The notes: generated by a model not told the origin, from the letters alone. 64,000 nucleotides of DNA from JAFGAV01 sp041479055 (GCA_963702835.1 OY969762.1:3119125-3183124); one strand, 5' to 3'. Positions 39,474 through 51,846 are shown, counted from the first letter of the stretch. Translations and numbers: made by a program.

Positions 39474-42146
39474 ATGAGAAAAATATTCGCTGCCATCATT
39501 AGCGTGGCATCTCTCATGGGAGTTTTAATCGCGGCCAAGGCCCCCCGAGCCGAGCCGGATGGCCAGAAGGCCCTGGCCCACGTCCAGGTCCTGGCCTCGG
39601 ATGAAATGAAGGCCCGCAGGGCCGGCACGCCTGAATACGAGAAAGCGGCCGCTTATGTCGCCGCCAAAATGAAGGAGTACGGCCTGCAGCCCGGCGGCGA
39701 TAAAGGCTCTTATTTCCAGCAGGTCCCTTTCAAGACCTGGACCAATTTCGAGCCGCCCACTCGCCTGGAGATTGTCTCGCCCCAAGGCCGGGTCTATTTC
39801 GCCGGCCGCGGCCGCGACTTCCAGCCCGTTTCAGGCACCGGCTCGGGCATCGTCCGGGCCCAGCCCGTTTTCGCCGGCTATGGGGTTACGGCAGACAAGA
39901 TCGGCTGGGATGATTATAAGGACCTCGACGTCAAAGGCAAGTTCGTCCTGGTCATGCCGGACGGGCCCAAATCCCTCGAAGAGCCGGCCCGCAAGGATTG
40001 GACCCTGCTCAAAAAATTGAAGCTGGCCGCCGAGAAGGGCGCAGCCGGGCTTATCGAAATAGACCTCAGCGACCCGCAACATCCCAGCCCCGATTTACGC
40101 CGGAGATTCGCCCAACTGACGCCCGGCGCCTGCCCGGCCGGCTTCATCGTGCTGCGGGCCGGCCGCAATTTTTTGGACGATCTCTGCTATATCGGCCACA
40201 AGAGCTGGCGGGATGCGGTCAGCAAGACGCTTCGCCTGGGCAAACCTTTCCAGGTGACCCTCGACGGCGCCATTATCGAGGCCGAGGTGCATTTCGTGGC
40301 CGGCCAGCGCACAGCGTCGAACGTTTTGGGAATCCTGCCTGGCGCCGACTCCCGGCTGAAGAAGGAGGCCGTTATTATCGGCGGCCACCTCGACCACTTG
40401 GGCCTGGGAACGGACGGCTTCACCTACAACGGCGCTGATGACGACGCCGCCTCGGCGGCGGTCCTCCTGGAGACGGCCCGGGTGCTTTCCGCCCGGCGCT
40501 TCAAGCCCCGCCGCACGATCATCTTCGCCTCCTGGGCGGGCGAGGAGCAGGGACTGGTCGGCTCTCGATATTATACGGAACATCCCCTCCTCTCGCTCGA
40601 CCGGACGGCCGCCTACCTGAACATCGATATGGTGGGCGTCGGCAGCCCGAACCTTTTCGTCGGCGGGATGTACGAATACGGCCGGTTCTTCGACATTCTC
40701 AAGCAGGGCCTGAGCGGCGACCTGCGCCAGAAGCTGCATGACCGGCGGAGCTACCGGGGCTCGGACCACACCTCTTTCTGGAACAGGGGCGTCACCGCGG
40801 TCAGTCTGCGGATGGGCGGGCTCGAAACAGAAGCCCTGGACGACGAACATCCCGAATATCACCGGCCGGGCGACCGTCCGGAGCTCATCGATCCCGAGCT
40901 GCTGCGGCTGGCGGTCGAGTATCACCTGGAGGCGCTCATGAATATTGCCGATAGCCGGAACAACTTGCTGGATAAGGGCTTTCGCCAGGAATTTATCCAT
41001 AAGGATGCCGACGTGGCCGACCTCCACTGTGACACGATCGACAGGTACCTTCACGGCGAGGACCTGCGCCAGGACCTGCCCAAGGGCCACATCGACATCC
41101 CCAAGCTGAAGAGGGGAGCGGTGGACCTCCAGGTTTTCGCCTGCTATAACGGCGCTCCGGAGAACGAACAGGAAAAAGACCGGAATGTGCGGGCAGTCTT
41201 CCGCATGATCGACGCTGTGCGCCGGCTGGCCGAGGAGAACCCGAATGACCTGGCCGTGATACGGTCTTACGAGGATTATCAGAGGCTCCGGGGCACGGGC
41301 AAAGTCGGCCTCCTCATCGGCATCGAGGGCGGCTACACGCTCACCGACGACCTGAGCCTGCTGCGAGCCTATTACGATTGCGGAGTGAGGCTCCTGACCC
41401 TGACTCACTGGACGCACACCGACTGGGCCGACGCCTCGGGGGACCCCCGGCCCGTCTTCGGCGGCCTCACCGAGTTCGGGGAGAAGGTGGTCAGGGAAAT
41501 GAACAGGCTGGGGATGATTATCGACCTGTCCCACGCTTCAGACAAAACCTTCTGGGACGTCCTCAAGATCACCAACGCGCCGGTGGTGGCCTCCCATTCC
41601 TGCTGCCGGGCCCTGGCCGAGCATCACCGCAACCTGACCGACGACATGCTCAAGGCCCTGGCCAAGAACGGCGGCATGGTCGGCATCAACTATTCGGCCG
41701 GTTTCCTCAACTCCGAGCGGGACAAGAAGCAGACGGCGCTGCTGGAAGAGGTAGCCCGCAAGTACGGCCTGCCCACAGATTTCCGCGAGATCATGCGCTT
41801 GGCGCCGGAGAAAAGGGATCCGGCCCTGAAGGAGTTCCACGACCGCTGGGAAGAAATGAAGAAGAGCGGAAAGGTGCCTCCGGTCAACGTCAAGACCCTG
41901 GTGGACCATATCGACCACGTGGTCAAGGTCACGGGCAACGCCAATCACGTCGGGCTGGGCTCGGACTTCGATGGGATTTCGGAAGCGCCCGAAGGGCTGG
42001 AGAATGCCGGCAAGCTGGAAAACATCACCCACGAGCTTCTGGCCCGCGGCTATAAAGAGGATGACATCCGCAAGATCCTGGGCGGAAATTTCCTGCGGAT
42101 ATTGAACGCGGTCTGCACCGAGAGCCGGAAGGCCGCGGCTAAATAG
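39474..42146 (+). CDS. M28 aminopeptidase fused to M19 membrane dipeptidase
   Basis: An 890-residue exported protein. Signal at about 4-22. Residues about 25-500 are an M28 zinc peptidase with a PA insert (about 115-235): zinc ligands in GGHLDHLGLG, NGADDDAASAA, WAGEEQGLVG, LNIDMVGVG and GSDHTSFWN. Residues about 505-885 are an M19 dipeptidase: ADLHCDTIDRY, GIEGGYTLTDD, MIIDLSHASDKT, PVVASHSCCRAL and VGLGSDFDGI. Both active sites look complete. M28 removes N-terminal residues and M19 splits dipeptides, so the fusion could take peptides to free amino acids in one step. GGAAAGACC precedes the ATG. Confidence 0.88.
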   Translation: MRKIFAAIISVASLMGVLIAAKAPRAEPDGQKALAHVQVLASDEMKARRAGTPEYEKAAAYVAAKMKEYGLQPGGDKGSYFQQVPFKTWTNFEPPTRLEIVSPQGRVYFAGRGRDFQPVSGTGSGIVRAQPVFAGYGVTADKIGWDDYKDLDVKGKFVLVMPDGPKSLEEPARKDWTLLKKLKLAAEKGAAGLIEIDLSDPQHPSPDLRRRFAQLTPGACPAGFIVLRAGRNFLDDLCYIGHKSWRDAVSKTLRLGKPFQVTLDGAIIEAEVHFVAGQRTASNVLGILPGADSRLKKEAVIIGGHLDHLGLGTDGFTYNGADDDAASAAVLLETARVLSARRFKPRRTIIFASWAGEEQGLVGSRYYTEHPLLSLDRTAAYLNIDMVGVGSPNLFVGGMYEYGRFFDILKQGLSGDLRQKLHDRRSYRGSDHTSFWNRGVTAVSLRMGGLETEALDDEHPEYHRPGDRPELIDPELLRLAVEYHLEALMNIADSRNNLLDKGFRQEFIHKDADVADLHCDTIDRYLHGEDLRQDLPKGHIDIPKLKRGAVDLQVFACYNGAPENEQEKDRNVRAVFRMIDAVRRLAEENPNDLAVIRSYEDYQRLRGTGKVGLLIGIEGGYTLTDDLSLLRAYYDCGVRLLTLTHWTHTDWADASGDPRPVFGGLTEFGEKVVREMNRLGMIIDLSHASDKTFWDVLKITNAPVVASHSCCRALAEHHRNLTDDMLKALAKNGGMVGINYSAGFLNSERDKKQTALLEEVARKYGLPTDFREIMRLAPEKRDPALKEFHDRWEEMKKSGKVPPVNVKTLVDHIDHVVKVTGNANHVGLGSDFDGISEAPEGLENAGKLENITHELLARGYKEDDIRKILGGNFLRILNAVCTESRKAAAK

Positions 42147-42174
42147 ATCAAAACTTGGTGAGGAGTCAGCTGCG

Positions 42175-43023
42175 ATGAGCGGTCGCTATGGTTGCCCGGA
42201 GGAGGAGCTGGCCCGCTACACTTGCTACCGGGCGCAAGGGCCAGTCTCTATCGACGGCAATTTGGACAAACGCCTTTGGGCAGCTGCGCCGCGGTCAGGC
42301 CGTTTTGTGGACCTGGTGAGCGGAGCGCCGGCCTGGCTCGACACGCGAATGGCCGGGCTATGGGATGATGAAAATCTTTACCTGACCTTCTGGCTGGAGG
42401 AGCCGGATGTGCGGGCCGCCCTCACCGAGCGTGATTCCTTCATCTGGACGGAGAACGACCTCGAGGTGTTCATCGCCGGGCCGGACTGCTACTACGAATT
42501 CCAGGTCAACGCCCTGGGTACGATCTACGAAGTGTTCTATATCTGGCAGGATGCTTACCTTCGCGGCGGCTTTTCCCGGAAGCCGGAATTTGACCTGGCG
42601 GCGCATAATGCAGATGTATTGGCTGGATTCCAGGATAACTCCCGTCACGGCCGCCATCCCCGGGGCAAACGGTGGGCTTTCCTGGACTGGGACTTCCCCG
42701 GGCTGCGTTGGGCAGTGAAGGTGGACGGAACACTCAACGACAATAGCGACCTGGACCGCGGCTGGACCGTTGAACTGGCCTTTCCCTGGAAGGGTATGGC
42801 CGGCCTGGCCCAAGGCCGGCCGCTTCCGCCGCGCGACGGCGACGTCTGGCGCATGGCCTTCATGCGCTTCGAGGCTGCCCAGGCCGGCGGTGTCCGCCTC
42901 AAGCCCGACCCGGGCTGGGCCCTCAACCGCCACGGGGTCTACGACTCCCACATCCCGGAGTGCTTTTCCTTCATCCGCTTCTCGACCCAAGCCGTGGGCG
43001 CTGCGGAAAGGGCTTCCGATTAA
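42175..43023 (+). CDS. CBM9-like carbohydrate-binding/DOMON-type protein
   Basis: A 282-residue protein of the carbohydrate-binding family 9 layout: PVSIDGNLDKRLWAAAPRSG at the front, LWDDENLYLTFWLEEPDV, then NDLEVFIAGPDCYYEFQVN and WTVELAFPWKGMAGLA. There is no signal peptide at this start, which is odd for the family, and nothing better upstream. GTGAGGAG lies before the ATG at 42175, 28 nt after the dipeptidase gene, so it probably shares its transcript. Role in binding or as part of an enzyme complex is inferred. Confidence 0.72.
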   Translation: MSGRYGCPEEELARYTCYRAQGPVSIDGNLDKRLWAAAPRSGRFVDLVSGAPAWLDTRMAGLWDDENLYLTFWLEEPDVRAALTERDSFIWTENDLEVFIAGPDCYYEFQVNALGTIYEVFYIWQDAYLRGGFSRKPEFDLAAHNADVLAGFQDNSRHGRHPRGKRWAFLDWDFPGLRWAVKVDGTLNDNSDLDRGWTVELAFPWKGMAGLAQGRPLPPRDGDVWRMAFMRFEAAQAGGVRLKPDPGWALNRHGVYDSHIPECFSFIRFSTQAVGAAERASD

Positions 43024-43104
43024 TTGAGCGATAAGCCGGATCCACAGCGACACTTTATTGATTATTTTCGTATATAATAAAGCTTATTTTTTAAGGAGGT
43101 TTCT

Positions 43105-45855
43105 ATGCGTTCAGCGAAAGCGTTCCTGTCTCTAGCGATTATTTTCCTTTTTGTCCTGGCTCCCCTGGCCTGGGGCCAGACCGGCCTGGCCCAGTCCGTG
43201 GACATCCCTTATAAGAAGTTCGTCCTGGACAACGGCCTGACGCTCATTGTCCATGAGGACCACAAAGCGCCCATCGTGGCCTTCAACATCTGGTACCATG
43301 TCGGCTCGAAGAACGAAAAGCCCGGCAAGACCGGTTTCGCCCATCTCTTCGAACACCTCATGTTCAACGGCTCGGAGAACTTTAAGGGCGACTACTTTCT
43401 GCCCATGGAAAAAATCGGGGCCACCGACCTCAACGGCACGACCAGCGAGGACCGGACGAACTACTTTGAGAACGTCCCGGTCTCGGCTTTCGACATCGCC
43501 CTGTGGATGGAGTCTGACCGCATGGGGCATCTCCTGGGCGCCGTGACTCAGAGCGTCCTCGATGAGCAGCGCGGCGTCGTCCAGAACGAGAAGCGCCAAT
43601 ACGAGAACGAGCCCTACGCCCTGAGCTATGATCTCATCACCGCCAATTGTTTCCCCAAGGGCCACCCCTATTCCTGGACGGTCATCGGCTCTATGGAGGA
43701 CCTCAACGCGGCCTCCCTCCAGGACGTTCAGGAGTGGTTCAAGGCCCACTACGGGGCGGCCAACGCCGTCATCGCCGTCGCCGGCGACATCACCGCTGAA
43801 CAGGCCCTGGCCAAGGTCAATCAGTATTTCGGCGATATCCCCAGCGGCCCCCCGATTACGAAATATAACGCCTACATCGCCAAGCGGACGGGCGTCCAGC
43901 GCCAAGTCGCCCAAGACCGGGTCCCCCAGGCCAGGCTGTACAAGGTCTGGAACGTTCCGGCCTGGGGCACGGACTGCGCCAACCGGCTTGAGCTGGTAGC
44001 AGCCGTCCTATCTTCCGGAAAGAACTCCCGGCTCTACAAGCGGCTCGTCTATGACGAGCAGATCGCCACGGACGTCAACGCCTACGTCGACGCCCGGGAG
44101 ATCGCGGGCTTATTCAACATCGAAGCCACAGCCAAGCCCGGCGTCGAGCTGTCCAAAGTCGAGAAGGCCGTAGACGAGGAGCTCGACCACTTCCTGCGGG
44201 AGGGGCCGACCGCCGCGGAGCTTGAGCGGGTCAAGGCCCAGCACATCGCCGGCATTATCCGCGGCCTGGAGAGGATCGGCGGGTTCGGGGGCAAAAGCGA
44301 TGTTCTGGCCACCTCCCAGGTCTTCGGCGGTTCGCCCGAGGCCTACAAGAAGAATCTTGCTACGATCGAAAAGGCCTCTGTCAAGGACGTCCAGGAGGCC
44401 GCCCAGCACTGGCTTTCCGACGGCGTTTACATCCTCGAAATCCATCCCTTCCCCACATATAAGACGGTCGCCTCGAACGTGGACCGGACCAAGCTCCCCG
44501 AAGCGGGCACGGCGCCCGACGCCAAGTTTTCCAAGCTCGAGCGGACAACCCTGTCCAACGGGCTCAAGGTCATCCTGGCCCGCCGCGAGGCTGTCCCCGT
44601 CGTCAACTTCAACCTCCTCCTCGACGCGGGCTATGCTGCCGATCAATCAGGCCTCCCCGGCACGGCCTCCCTGGCCATGAACATGCTGGACGAGGGGACT
44701 AAAACGCGGAGCGCCCTCCAGATCAGCGAAGAGCTCCAGAAGCTCGGCGCCTCCCTCAACTCCGGCTCCAGCCTCGACACGTCCAGCGTCTCGCTGTCCG
44801 CGCTCAAGGCCAACCTCGACGCCTCGCTGGCCCTTTACGCCGACGTCATCCTCAACCCGTCTTTTCCCGAGAATGAATTCAAGCGGCTCAAGGCCCAGAC
44901 CCTGGCCGCCATCCAGCAGGAGAAGGCCGAGCCCTTCTCTATCGCCCTCCGTGTTTTCCCCAAGCTCCTCTACGGCCCGGGCCATGCCTACAGCAATCCC
45001 TTCACCGGGAGCGGAACAGAGGCCTCGGTCCAGTCCATGATCCTGGCTGACCTCCAGAAGTTCCATCAGACCTGGTTCAAGCCCAACCACGCCACGCTGG
45101 TCATCGTCGGCGCGGCCGGCCTGGATGAGCTCAAACCCAAGCTGGAAAAGCTCTTCTCCGGCTGGAAGCAGGGCGAAGTTCCCAAGAAGAACATCAGCCA
45201 GGTGGCCGGCAAGAATGCGCCCGAGGTCTATCTCATCGACAAGCCCGGCTCGCCTTCCTCGATCATCCTGGGCGGGTTCGTGACCCTGCCCAAGGCCAAC
45301 CCCGAAGAGATCGCCATCGAGATCATGAACATGATCTTGGGCGGCCAGTTCACCTCCCGGATCAACATGAACCTCCGGGAGGACAAGCACTGGTCCTACG
45401 GGGCCGGCAGCGCCGTTATCAGCGCCCGCGGCCAACGGCCGTATGTGATCTACGGCATCGTTCAGACGGACAAGACCAAGGAATCGGTTTTCGAGGCCGC
45501 CAAAGAAATTAAGGATGTTGTTGGGACCCGGCCGCCCACCTCTGATGAGTTGAACCGCAATAAGAGCAGCCAGGTCCTGGGACTGCCCGGGCAGTGGGAG
45601 ACGAACGCCGCTGTGGGCGCTTCCATCGCCGAGATGGTCATCTACGGCTATCCGGAAAATTATTTCGACACCTACGCCGGAAAGGTGAAGGGCCTGACCC
45701 TGGCCCAAGTCTCCAAGGCGGCCAAGGACGCCCTGCGGCCGGACGGCGTGGTATGGGTCGTGGTCGGCGATGGGGCCAAGGTCGGCCCGAAACTCAAGGA
45801 GCTGGGCTTCGGCGAGGTCCACCTCATCGACGCCGACGGCAACCCGGTCAAGTAA
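43105..45855 (+). CDS. Exported M16 (insulinase/pitrilysin) zinc peptidase
   Basis: A 916-residue protein with a signal (SLAIIFLFVLAPLAWG). The first M16 unit has the inverted zinc motif His80-x2-Glu83-His84 in GFAHLFEHLMFNG and the distal Glu in VVQNEKRQYENEPY. The second unit (from about residue 470) has the fold but lacks the zinc motif (LAMNMLDEGTKTRS), as usual for one-chain M16 enzymes. It is predicted to digest peptides in the periplasm. TAAGGAGG lies 8 nt before the ATG and TATAAT 25 nt further up (near 43073), so it has its own promoter. Confidence 0.88.
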   Translation: MRSAKAFLSLAIIFLFVLAPLAWGQTGLAQSVDIPYKKFVLDNGLTLIVHEDHKAPIVAFNIWYHVGSKNEKPGKTGFAHLFEHLMFNGSENFKGDYFLPMEKIGATDLNGTTSEDRTNYFENVPVSAFDIALWMESDRMGHLLGAVTQSVLDEQRGVVQNEKRQYENEPYALSYDLITANCFPKGHPYSWTVIGSMEDLNAASLQDVQEWFKAHYGAANAVIAVAGDITAEQALAKVNQYFGDIPSGPPITKYNAYIAKRTGVQRQVAQDRVPQARLYKVWNVPAWGTDCANRLELVAAVLSSGKNSRLYKRLVYDEQIATDVNAYVDAREIAGLFNIEATAKPGVELSKVEKAVDEELDHFLREGPTAAELERVKAQHIAGIIRGLERIGGFGGKSDVLATSQVFGGSPEAYKKNLATIEKASVKDVQEAAQHWLSDGVYILEIHPFPTYKTVASNVDRTKLPEAGTAPDAKFSKLERTTLSNGLKVILARREAVPVVNFNLLLDAGYAADQSGLPGTASLAMNMLDEGTKTRSALQISEELQKLGASLNSGSSLDTSSVSLSALKANLDASLALYADVILNPSFPENEFKRLKAQTLAAIQQEKAEPFSIALRVFPKLLYGPGHAYSNPFTGSGTEASVQSMILADLQKFHQTWFKPNHATLVIVGAAGLDELKPKLEKLFSGWKQGEVPKKNISQVAGKNAPEVYLIDKPGSPSSIILGGFVTLPKANPEEIAIEIMNMILGGQFTSRINMNLREDKHWSYGAGSAVISARGQRPYVIYGIVQTDKTKESVFEAAKEIKDVVGTRPPTSDELNRNKSSQVLGLPGQWETNAAVGASIAEMVIYGYPENYFDTYAGKVKGLTLAQVSKAAKDALRPDGVVWVVVGDGAKVGPKLKELGFGEVHLIDADGNPVK

Positions 45856-45903
45856 ATAGTTTTATAGGAAGAAGAAATATTCAGCCGAGGCAATAGCTGC
45901 CAT

Positions 45904-46145
45904 CTAGCTTTTCTTGAATTCGGCTTGAAGCGGCGGGGGCCTCTCCGCGACAAAGGTCAGCTTGAGGTGGCCGATGATACGATCGACCACGGAGAAGGGA
46001 AACGACGGGAGACAATCCAAATCCTATATAGAGCCCAATCGTTTCCGTCCGTGTAGATAAGATTCGGAACGCTCTGGAATCTGTGCACTTCGACATAACC
46101 GATCGTTTGTTTCTGAGAAAGAAATAAATCAACTCGACTTGGCAC
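45904..46145 (-). pseudogene. Gene remnant with frameshift, family unknown
   Basis: The minus strand reads SQKQTIGYVEVHRFQSVPNL and IYTDGNDWALYRIWIVSRRF, and one frame over PFSVVDRIIGHLKLTFVAER then PPPLQAEFKKS and a stop. A single missing base near 45985 joins the two. There is no clear start, and the front overlaps the end of the ferredoxin gene. It looks like the tail of a decayed gene; I cannot name the family. Confidence 0.4.
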
Positions 46146-47259
46146 GGATTTTCGTCCGGAGCCAAGCCCGGGCCAGTTTGATCGGCTTGAGCTTTCCCCG
46201 TTTCCGGGCCATGTCGATGTAGGTCCCGCGCAGCGTCGGCGGAACGTCCCTCTGCTCGGCGTCCGGCTTTCGGACGAGGGTCAAACTCATGCTCGGGCAG
46301 GTCGCGACGCACAGCCCGCAGCCGATACAGCGGTCGGAGTCGAGCCGTATCCCGTCACCGTCCTTGCGTGTCAGCGCGCCCATCGGGCAACGTTCGAGGC
46401 ACGTGCCGCAGTCCGTGCAGGTTTCAATCTTCAGGGAAACTCGGAAAGGGGTAGAGACGAACTCGGCCGGCCGGGGAAGGGACTTGATCGTCCGCAGAAC
46501 CCCGCAGCAGCAGCTGCAGCACATGCAGATGTTGGCGATCTTGCGGGCGTTGCTCGGCTGTAGGACGAGCCCAGCCTCGCTTGCCTTCTTGAGGATGGCC
46601 AGGGCTTCTTCCCGGTCGATGACCCGGCCCATGCCGTTCTTCTCGTAGTAGTCCACGGCCCGGCCCATGATGAGGCAGGCTTCCTCGGGCTTGCCGCAGC
46701 CCTGGCCCATCATCGTCCGCTCCCGGCGGCAGATGCAGGGGGCCACCAGAAATCGGCCCTGGCCGCGCAGCATTTCTTCCGCCTTCTCATGGGCCAGGAT
46801 CTCGTGCCGGACGGGAAGGCTTTCCATGACGGGCACGGTCCTGAGCTGGGGAGTCTTTTTCCAGGGGCCGTCCCTCATCAGCGTCGGGAGGTATTCTTCC
46901 ATGTCCCGGATGAGCTCGGGATAGAGGTTGTTGACCTGGAACTCCCAGATGCCGATGACAAACTGGTTGGCGCTGTAGCGGCGAACACCGTCCTCGGCTT
47001 CTTGACGGTAGACGAGCCCCTTGCGGGACATGTCCTCCAGCCTCCGGGCGGTCTCGGCCACGGACATCCGGGCTCGGACGGCCACCGACTCCGGGGACTC
47101 GGGGAGCAGGGACAGCAGCAGGGCCATCTCCGCCTCGTCCTCGGTGAAGAGCTTTTTCAGGATGCGGAGCTCGACGCCGCTTTTTGTGGGCGGGAAACCG
47201 GCCGGCAGGTCGTCCAGGTGCCTGGCCAGGCGTTCGTAGACATCCCCTCTCTTCCGCAC
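46129..47259 (-). CDS. Winged-helix/4Fe-4S ferredoxin protein
   Basis: A 376-residue protein from a GTG at 47259. Residues 25-105 are a winged helix (VAVRARMSVAETARRLEDMS, RKGLVYRQEAEDGVRRYSA). The middle has Cys-rich sites CICRRERTMMGQGCGKPEEA and ICMCCSCCCGVLRTI. The C-terminus carries two [4Fe-4S] motifs, CTDCGTCLERCP and CIGCGLCVATCP. Proteins of this layout are common in anaerobes and are thought to be redox-linked regulators or electron carriers; the reaction is unknown. No ATG fits the start. It diverges from the MFS exporter gene, 136 nt apart. Confidence 0.75.
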   Translation of the reverse strand: MRKRGDVYERLARHLDDLPAGFPPTKSGVELRILKKLFTEDEAEMALLLSLLPESPESVAVRARMSVAETARRLEDMSRKGLVYRQEAEDGVRRYSANQFVIGIWEFQVNNLYPELIRDMEEYLPTLMRDGPWKKTPQLRTVPVMESLPVRHEILAHEKAEEMLRGQGRFLVAPCICRRERTMMGQGCGKPEEACLIMGRAVDYYEKNGMGRVIDREEALAILKKASEAGLVLQPSNARKIANICMCCSCCCGVLRTIKSLPRPAEFVSTPFRVSLKIETCTDCGTCLERCPMGALTRKDGDGIRLDSDRCIGCGLCVATCPSMSLTLVRKPDAEQRDVPPTLRGTYIDMARKRGKLKPIKLARAWLRTKIRAKSS

Positions 47260-47395
47260 GATGGAAGGACTATATCGCCGGGCCCGAGCCGTCGTCAAGA
47301 ACGGAACATCTTTTCTCCGGCGCAAAACTATCGCCCAAAACGCTTTTGGCAACTTGGCAATTTTTTGGGATAATATTAGACGAGGAGGCGGACCG

Positions 47396-48904
47396 ATGGC
47401 TAATAGACAGTTCTCGCTTGAGAGCGCTCGATCCGCGCCCATGCCTGGGCGCGGACGCTTTGAATACAAATGGATCGCGCTCAGCGTGACGACTATCGGC
47501 GCGCTGATGGCAGCGATTGACAGCACCATTGTCATTTTGGCGCTGCCGGACATGATGCTGAAATTACACGCCGACCTGATCGAGATGATCTGGGTCATCA
47601 TGGCCTACATCCTCATCAGCACCGTCTTTCTGCTGACCTTCGGCCGCGTCGCCGACATGCTGGGACGCGTGCGAATGTACAATCTCGGGTTTATCGTGTT
47701 TACGGTCGGCTCGGCGTTATGCGGCATCTCCCAGAGCGCGACGCAGCTGATTTTGTTCCGACTCGTGCAGGGCGCGGGCGCGGCGCTGATGATGGTGAAT
47801 GGCCCCGCGATCATCACCGAAGTCTTTCCGCCGAACCAACGCGGACGCGCGCTCGGCATCAACGGCATCACCTGGGCGCTCGGCGGAATCGCCGGGCCTC
47901 TCCTCGGTGGTCTCATCCTCACCGCCGGAGATTGGCGTTGGATTTTCTACATCAACGTGCCGATTGGCATTCTGGGCACGCTGTGGGGCTATCGCGCCTT
48001 GCACGAAATGTCCAAGCCCAAGAAAGGCGAAAGATTTGACCCGATCGGCGCGGCAACTTTCAGTCTCGGCCTGGTGGCCCTGCTGATCGCCCTTACGCTT
48101 GGCATCGAATATAGTTGGCTATCGCTGCCGATCCTGTCGTTGTTTGCGCTCTTTGTCATGATGCTGGTAGTGTTCTTTTGGTGGGAAGGCCGGGCCTTGA
48201 ATCCGGTGCTCGACCTCTCGCTCTTTCAGAGTCGGGTTTACAATTTCTCGGTGCTGTCAGCGATGCTCCAGTCGCTGGCGATGTTCGCCGTCAACTTTTT
48301 GATCGTCTTCTACCTGCAAGCCGTACGCGGCTATAGCCCGCTGACCGCGGCGCTGCTGCTCATCCCGCTCCCTGTCGTGAGCGCGGTGGTCGGCCCGTTG
48401 AGCGGACTGCTGGCCGACCACATCGGCGCGCGGTTGCCGGCGACGATCGGGGTGTTGCTCCAAGCCGCTGCGTTGCTGTGGTTCATCACGAAGTTGTCGC
48501 CGACGACGCCCTATATGCCCATTGCCGCAGGGTTGGCGCTGATGGGCTTGGGCGGCGGCTTGTTCTGGGCGCCCAACACGAGTGCCGCCATGAACAGCGC
48601 GCCGCTGCCTCGGCTCGGCATCGCCTCGGCGACACTCGCCACACTGCGGCAGACCGGCATGGTGACGAGTTTCGCCCTATCGCTCGCAGTCGCGGCTGGG
48701 AGCCTGCCGCGCAAGATAATGATGCAACTGTTCGTCGGCACGAACGTGACACTCGGTTCGCAGACAATGCAGGCATTCATCATCGGCATTCAGAATGCGT
48801 TCTGGGTCTCGGCGGCACTGTGCCTAGTGGCAGCGGGCTTTTCGCTCGTGCGCGGCAAGGAGGATCGACGGCGGCAAGCGTACGCGCCCACGCCAGCAGA
48901 GTAA
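47396..48904 (+). CDS. DHA2-family (EmrB/QacA-like) drug/proton antiporter
   Basis: A 502-residue MFS protein with 14 helices. LMAAIDSTIVILALPDM is the first helix with the conserved D-x-T-I-V-x-V-A-L-P pattern, LTFGRVADMLGRVRMYNLG is motif A, and LGGIAGPLLGGLI is motif C of antiporters. ATG 47396 follows CGAGGAGGC. The codon and base pattern (CGC-rich, many TTG) differs from the neighbours and is closer to other phyla, suggesting acquisition. The gene is followed at once by a broken universal stress protein gene. Confidence 0.83.
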   Translation: MANRQFSLESARSAPMPGRGRFEYKWIALSVTTIGALMAAIDSTIVILALPDMMLKLHADLIEMIWVIMAYILISTVFLLTFGRVADMLGRVRMYNLGFIVFTVGSALCGISQSATQLILFRLVQGAGAALMMVNGPAIITEVFPPNQRGRALGINGITWALGGIAGPLLGGLILTAGDWRWIFYINVPIGILGTLWGYRALHEMSKPKKGERFDPIGAATFSLGLVALLIALTLGIEYSWLSLPILSLFALFVMMLVVFFWWEGRALNPVLDLSLFQSRVYNFSVLSAMLQSLAMFAVNFLIVFYLQAVRGYSPLTAALLLIPLPVVSAVVGPLSGLLADHIGARLPATIGVLLQAAALLWFITKLSPTTPYMPIAAGLALMGLGGGLFWAPNTSAAMNSAPLPRLGIASATLATLRQTGMVTSFALSLAVAAGSLPRKIMMQLFVGTNVTLGSQTMQAFIIGIQNAFWVSAALCLVAAGFSLVRGKEDRRRQAYAPTPAE

Positions 48905-49223
48905 GAGCTGTCAAGCTATCGGCGAATTCTCGTCCCCCTGGACGGCTCGCCCTCTGACGGAGCGCGCGTTCCTATCCGCACAGCAAGTCGCCAAGGCGTT
49001 CGACGCGGAGATGGTACTTTTTTGCGAAGGGGAACCTTCGGCGCACATATTTAGCAGGACAGCTTCGGGGGCGTACAAGACCGTTTTCGATGATGCGCTG
49101 CGCTGGACTGCAGAAGAATACTTGAGCGAAAAGGCAGGCAAGGTGCAGAGTCAGGGTTTACGACTGAGTTGGGAGACGCAGTCCGGGCTTGTGGCGGAGA
49201 ACATTTTGGACATTGTTCAGTAA
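48905..49223 (+). pseudogene. Universal stress protein (UspA) remnant
   Basis: The frame right after the exporter stop reads SYRRILVPLDGSPS, the first strand of a Usp fold, and one base later continues as ERAFLSAQQVAKAFDAEMVL and RLSWETQSGLVAENILDIVQ. The shift lies near 48955. There is no start codon, and the ATP-loop GxxGxxxxxxGS half is absent after the stop at 49223. It is broken at the front, in the middle and at the end. Confidence 0.65.
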
Positions 49224-49224
49224 C

Positions 49225-49268
49225 TTGACATCGATCACCAGGCGGTGATACAGTATTACTATAGTAAT
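49225..49268 (+). promoter_or_regulatory. Candidate promoter with two inverted repeats
   Basis: TTGACA (49225-49230) with GATACA (49247-49252, 16-nt spacing) or TACAGT (18-nt spacing). ATCACC-aggc-GGTGAT (49233-49248) is a perfect inverted repeat in the spacer, and ATTACTATAGTAAT (49255-49268) is a perfect 14-bp palindrome. It precedes the kinase gene by about 125 nt. Confidence 0.45.
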
Positions 49269-49391
49269 TGTATAGATTCCGAACTTAAAGACATCATAAA
49301 GGGTTTGAGAGCAATAATTCGCTTTCCCATCTGCTTTGCTGGGAGAAGGAGAATTTTTGCAATTCGGCTTGATTTAAAGGAGTGAGCCACC

Positions 49392-51756
<2,365 letters not shown>

Positions 51757-51846
51757 GTCCCAATCAGTCCCCGAAGACAAGAAATTCGTTAGAAATCTTT
51801 CGAGCACAAAAAAGAGACCAGAGATTTCGCCTCGGTCCCGTGATTT

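Noticed and set aside
40095..41534. A 479-codon open frame on the minus strand
   Set aside because: It is the reverse of the M28-M19 gene, whose catalytic motifs are complete; GC-rich coding DNA often leaves the opposite strand open. The same holds for long frames at 32770-34176, 11790-12869 and 44647-45822.
49225..49254. Resemblance of the region before the kinase gene to the phage lambda PL promoter/operator
   Set aside because: A TTGACA box followed by a GGCGGTGATAC stretch is shared, but no CI-like repressor gene or prophage gene is near and the other operator copies are missing; chance similarity in a short stretch is likely. The inverted repeats themselves are kept as a candidate promoter.
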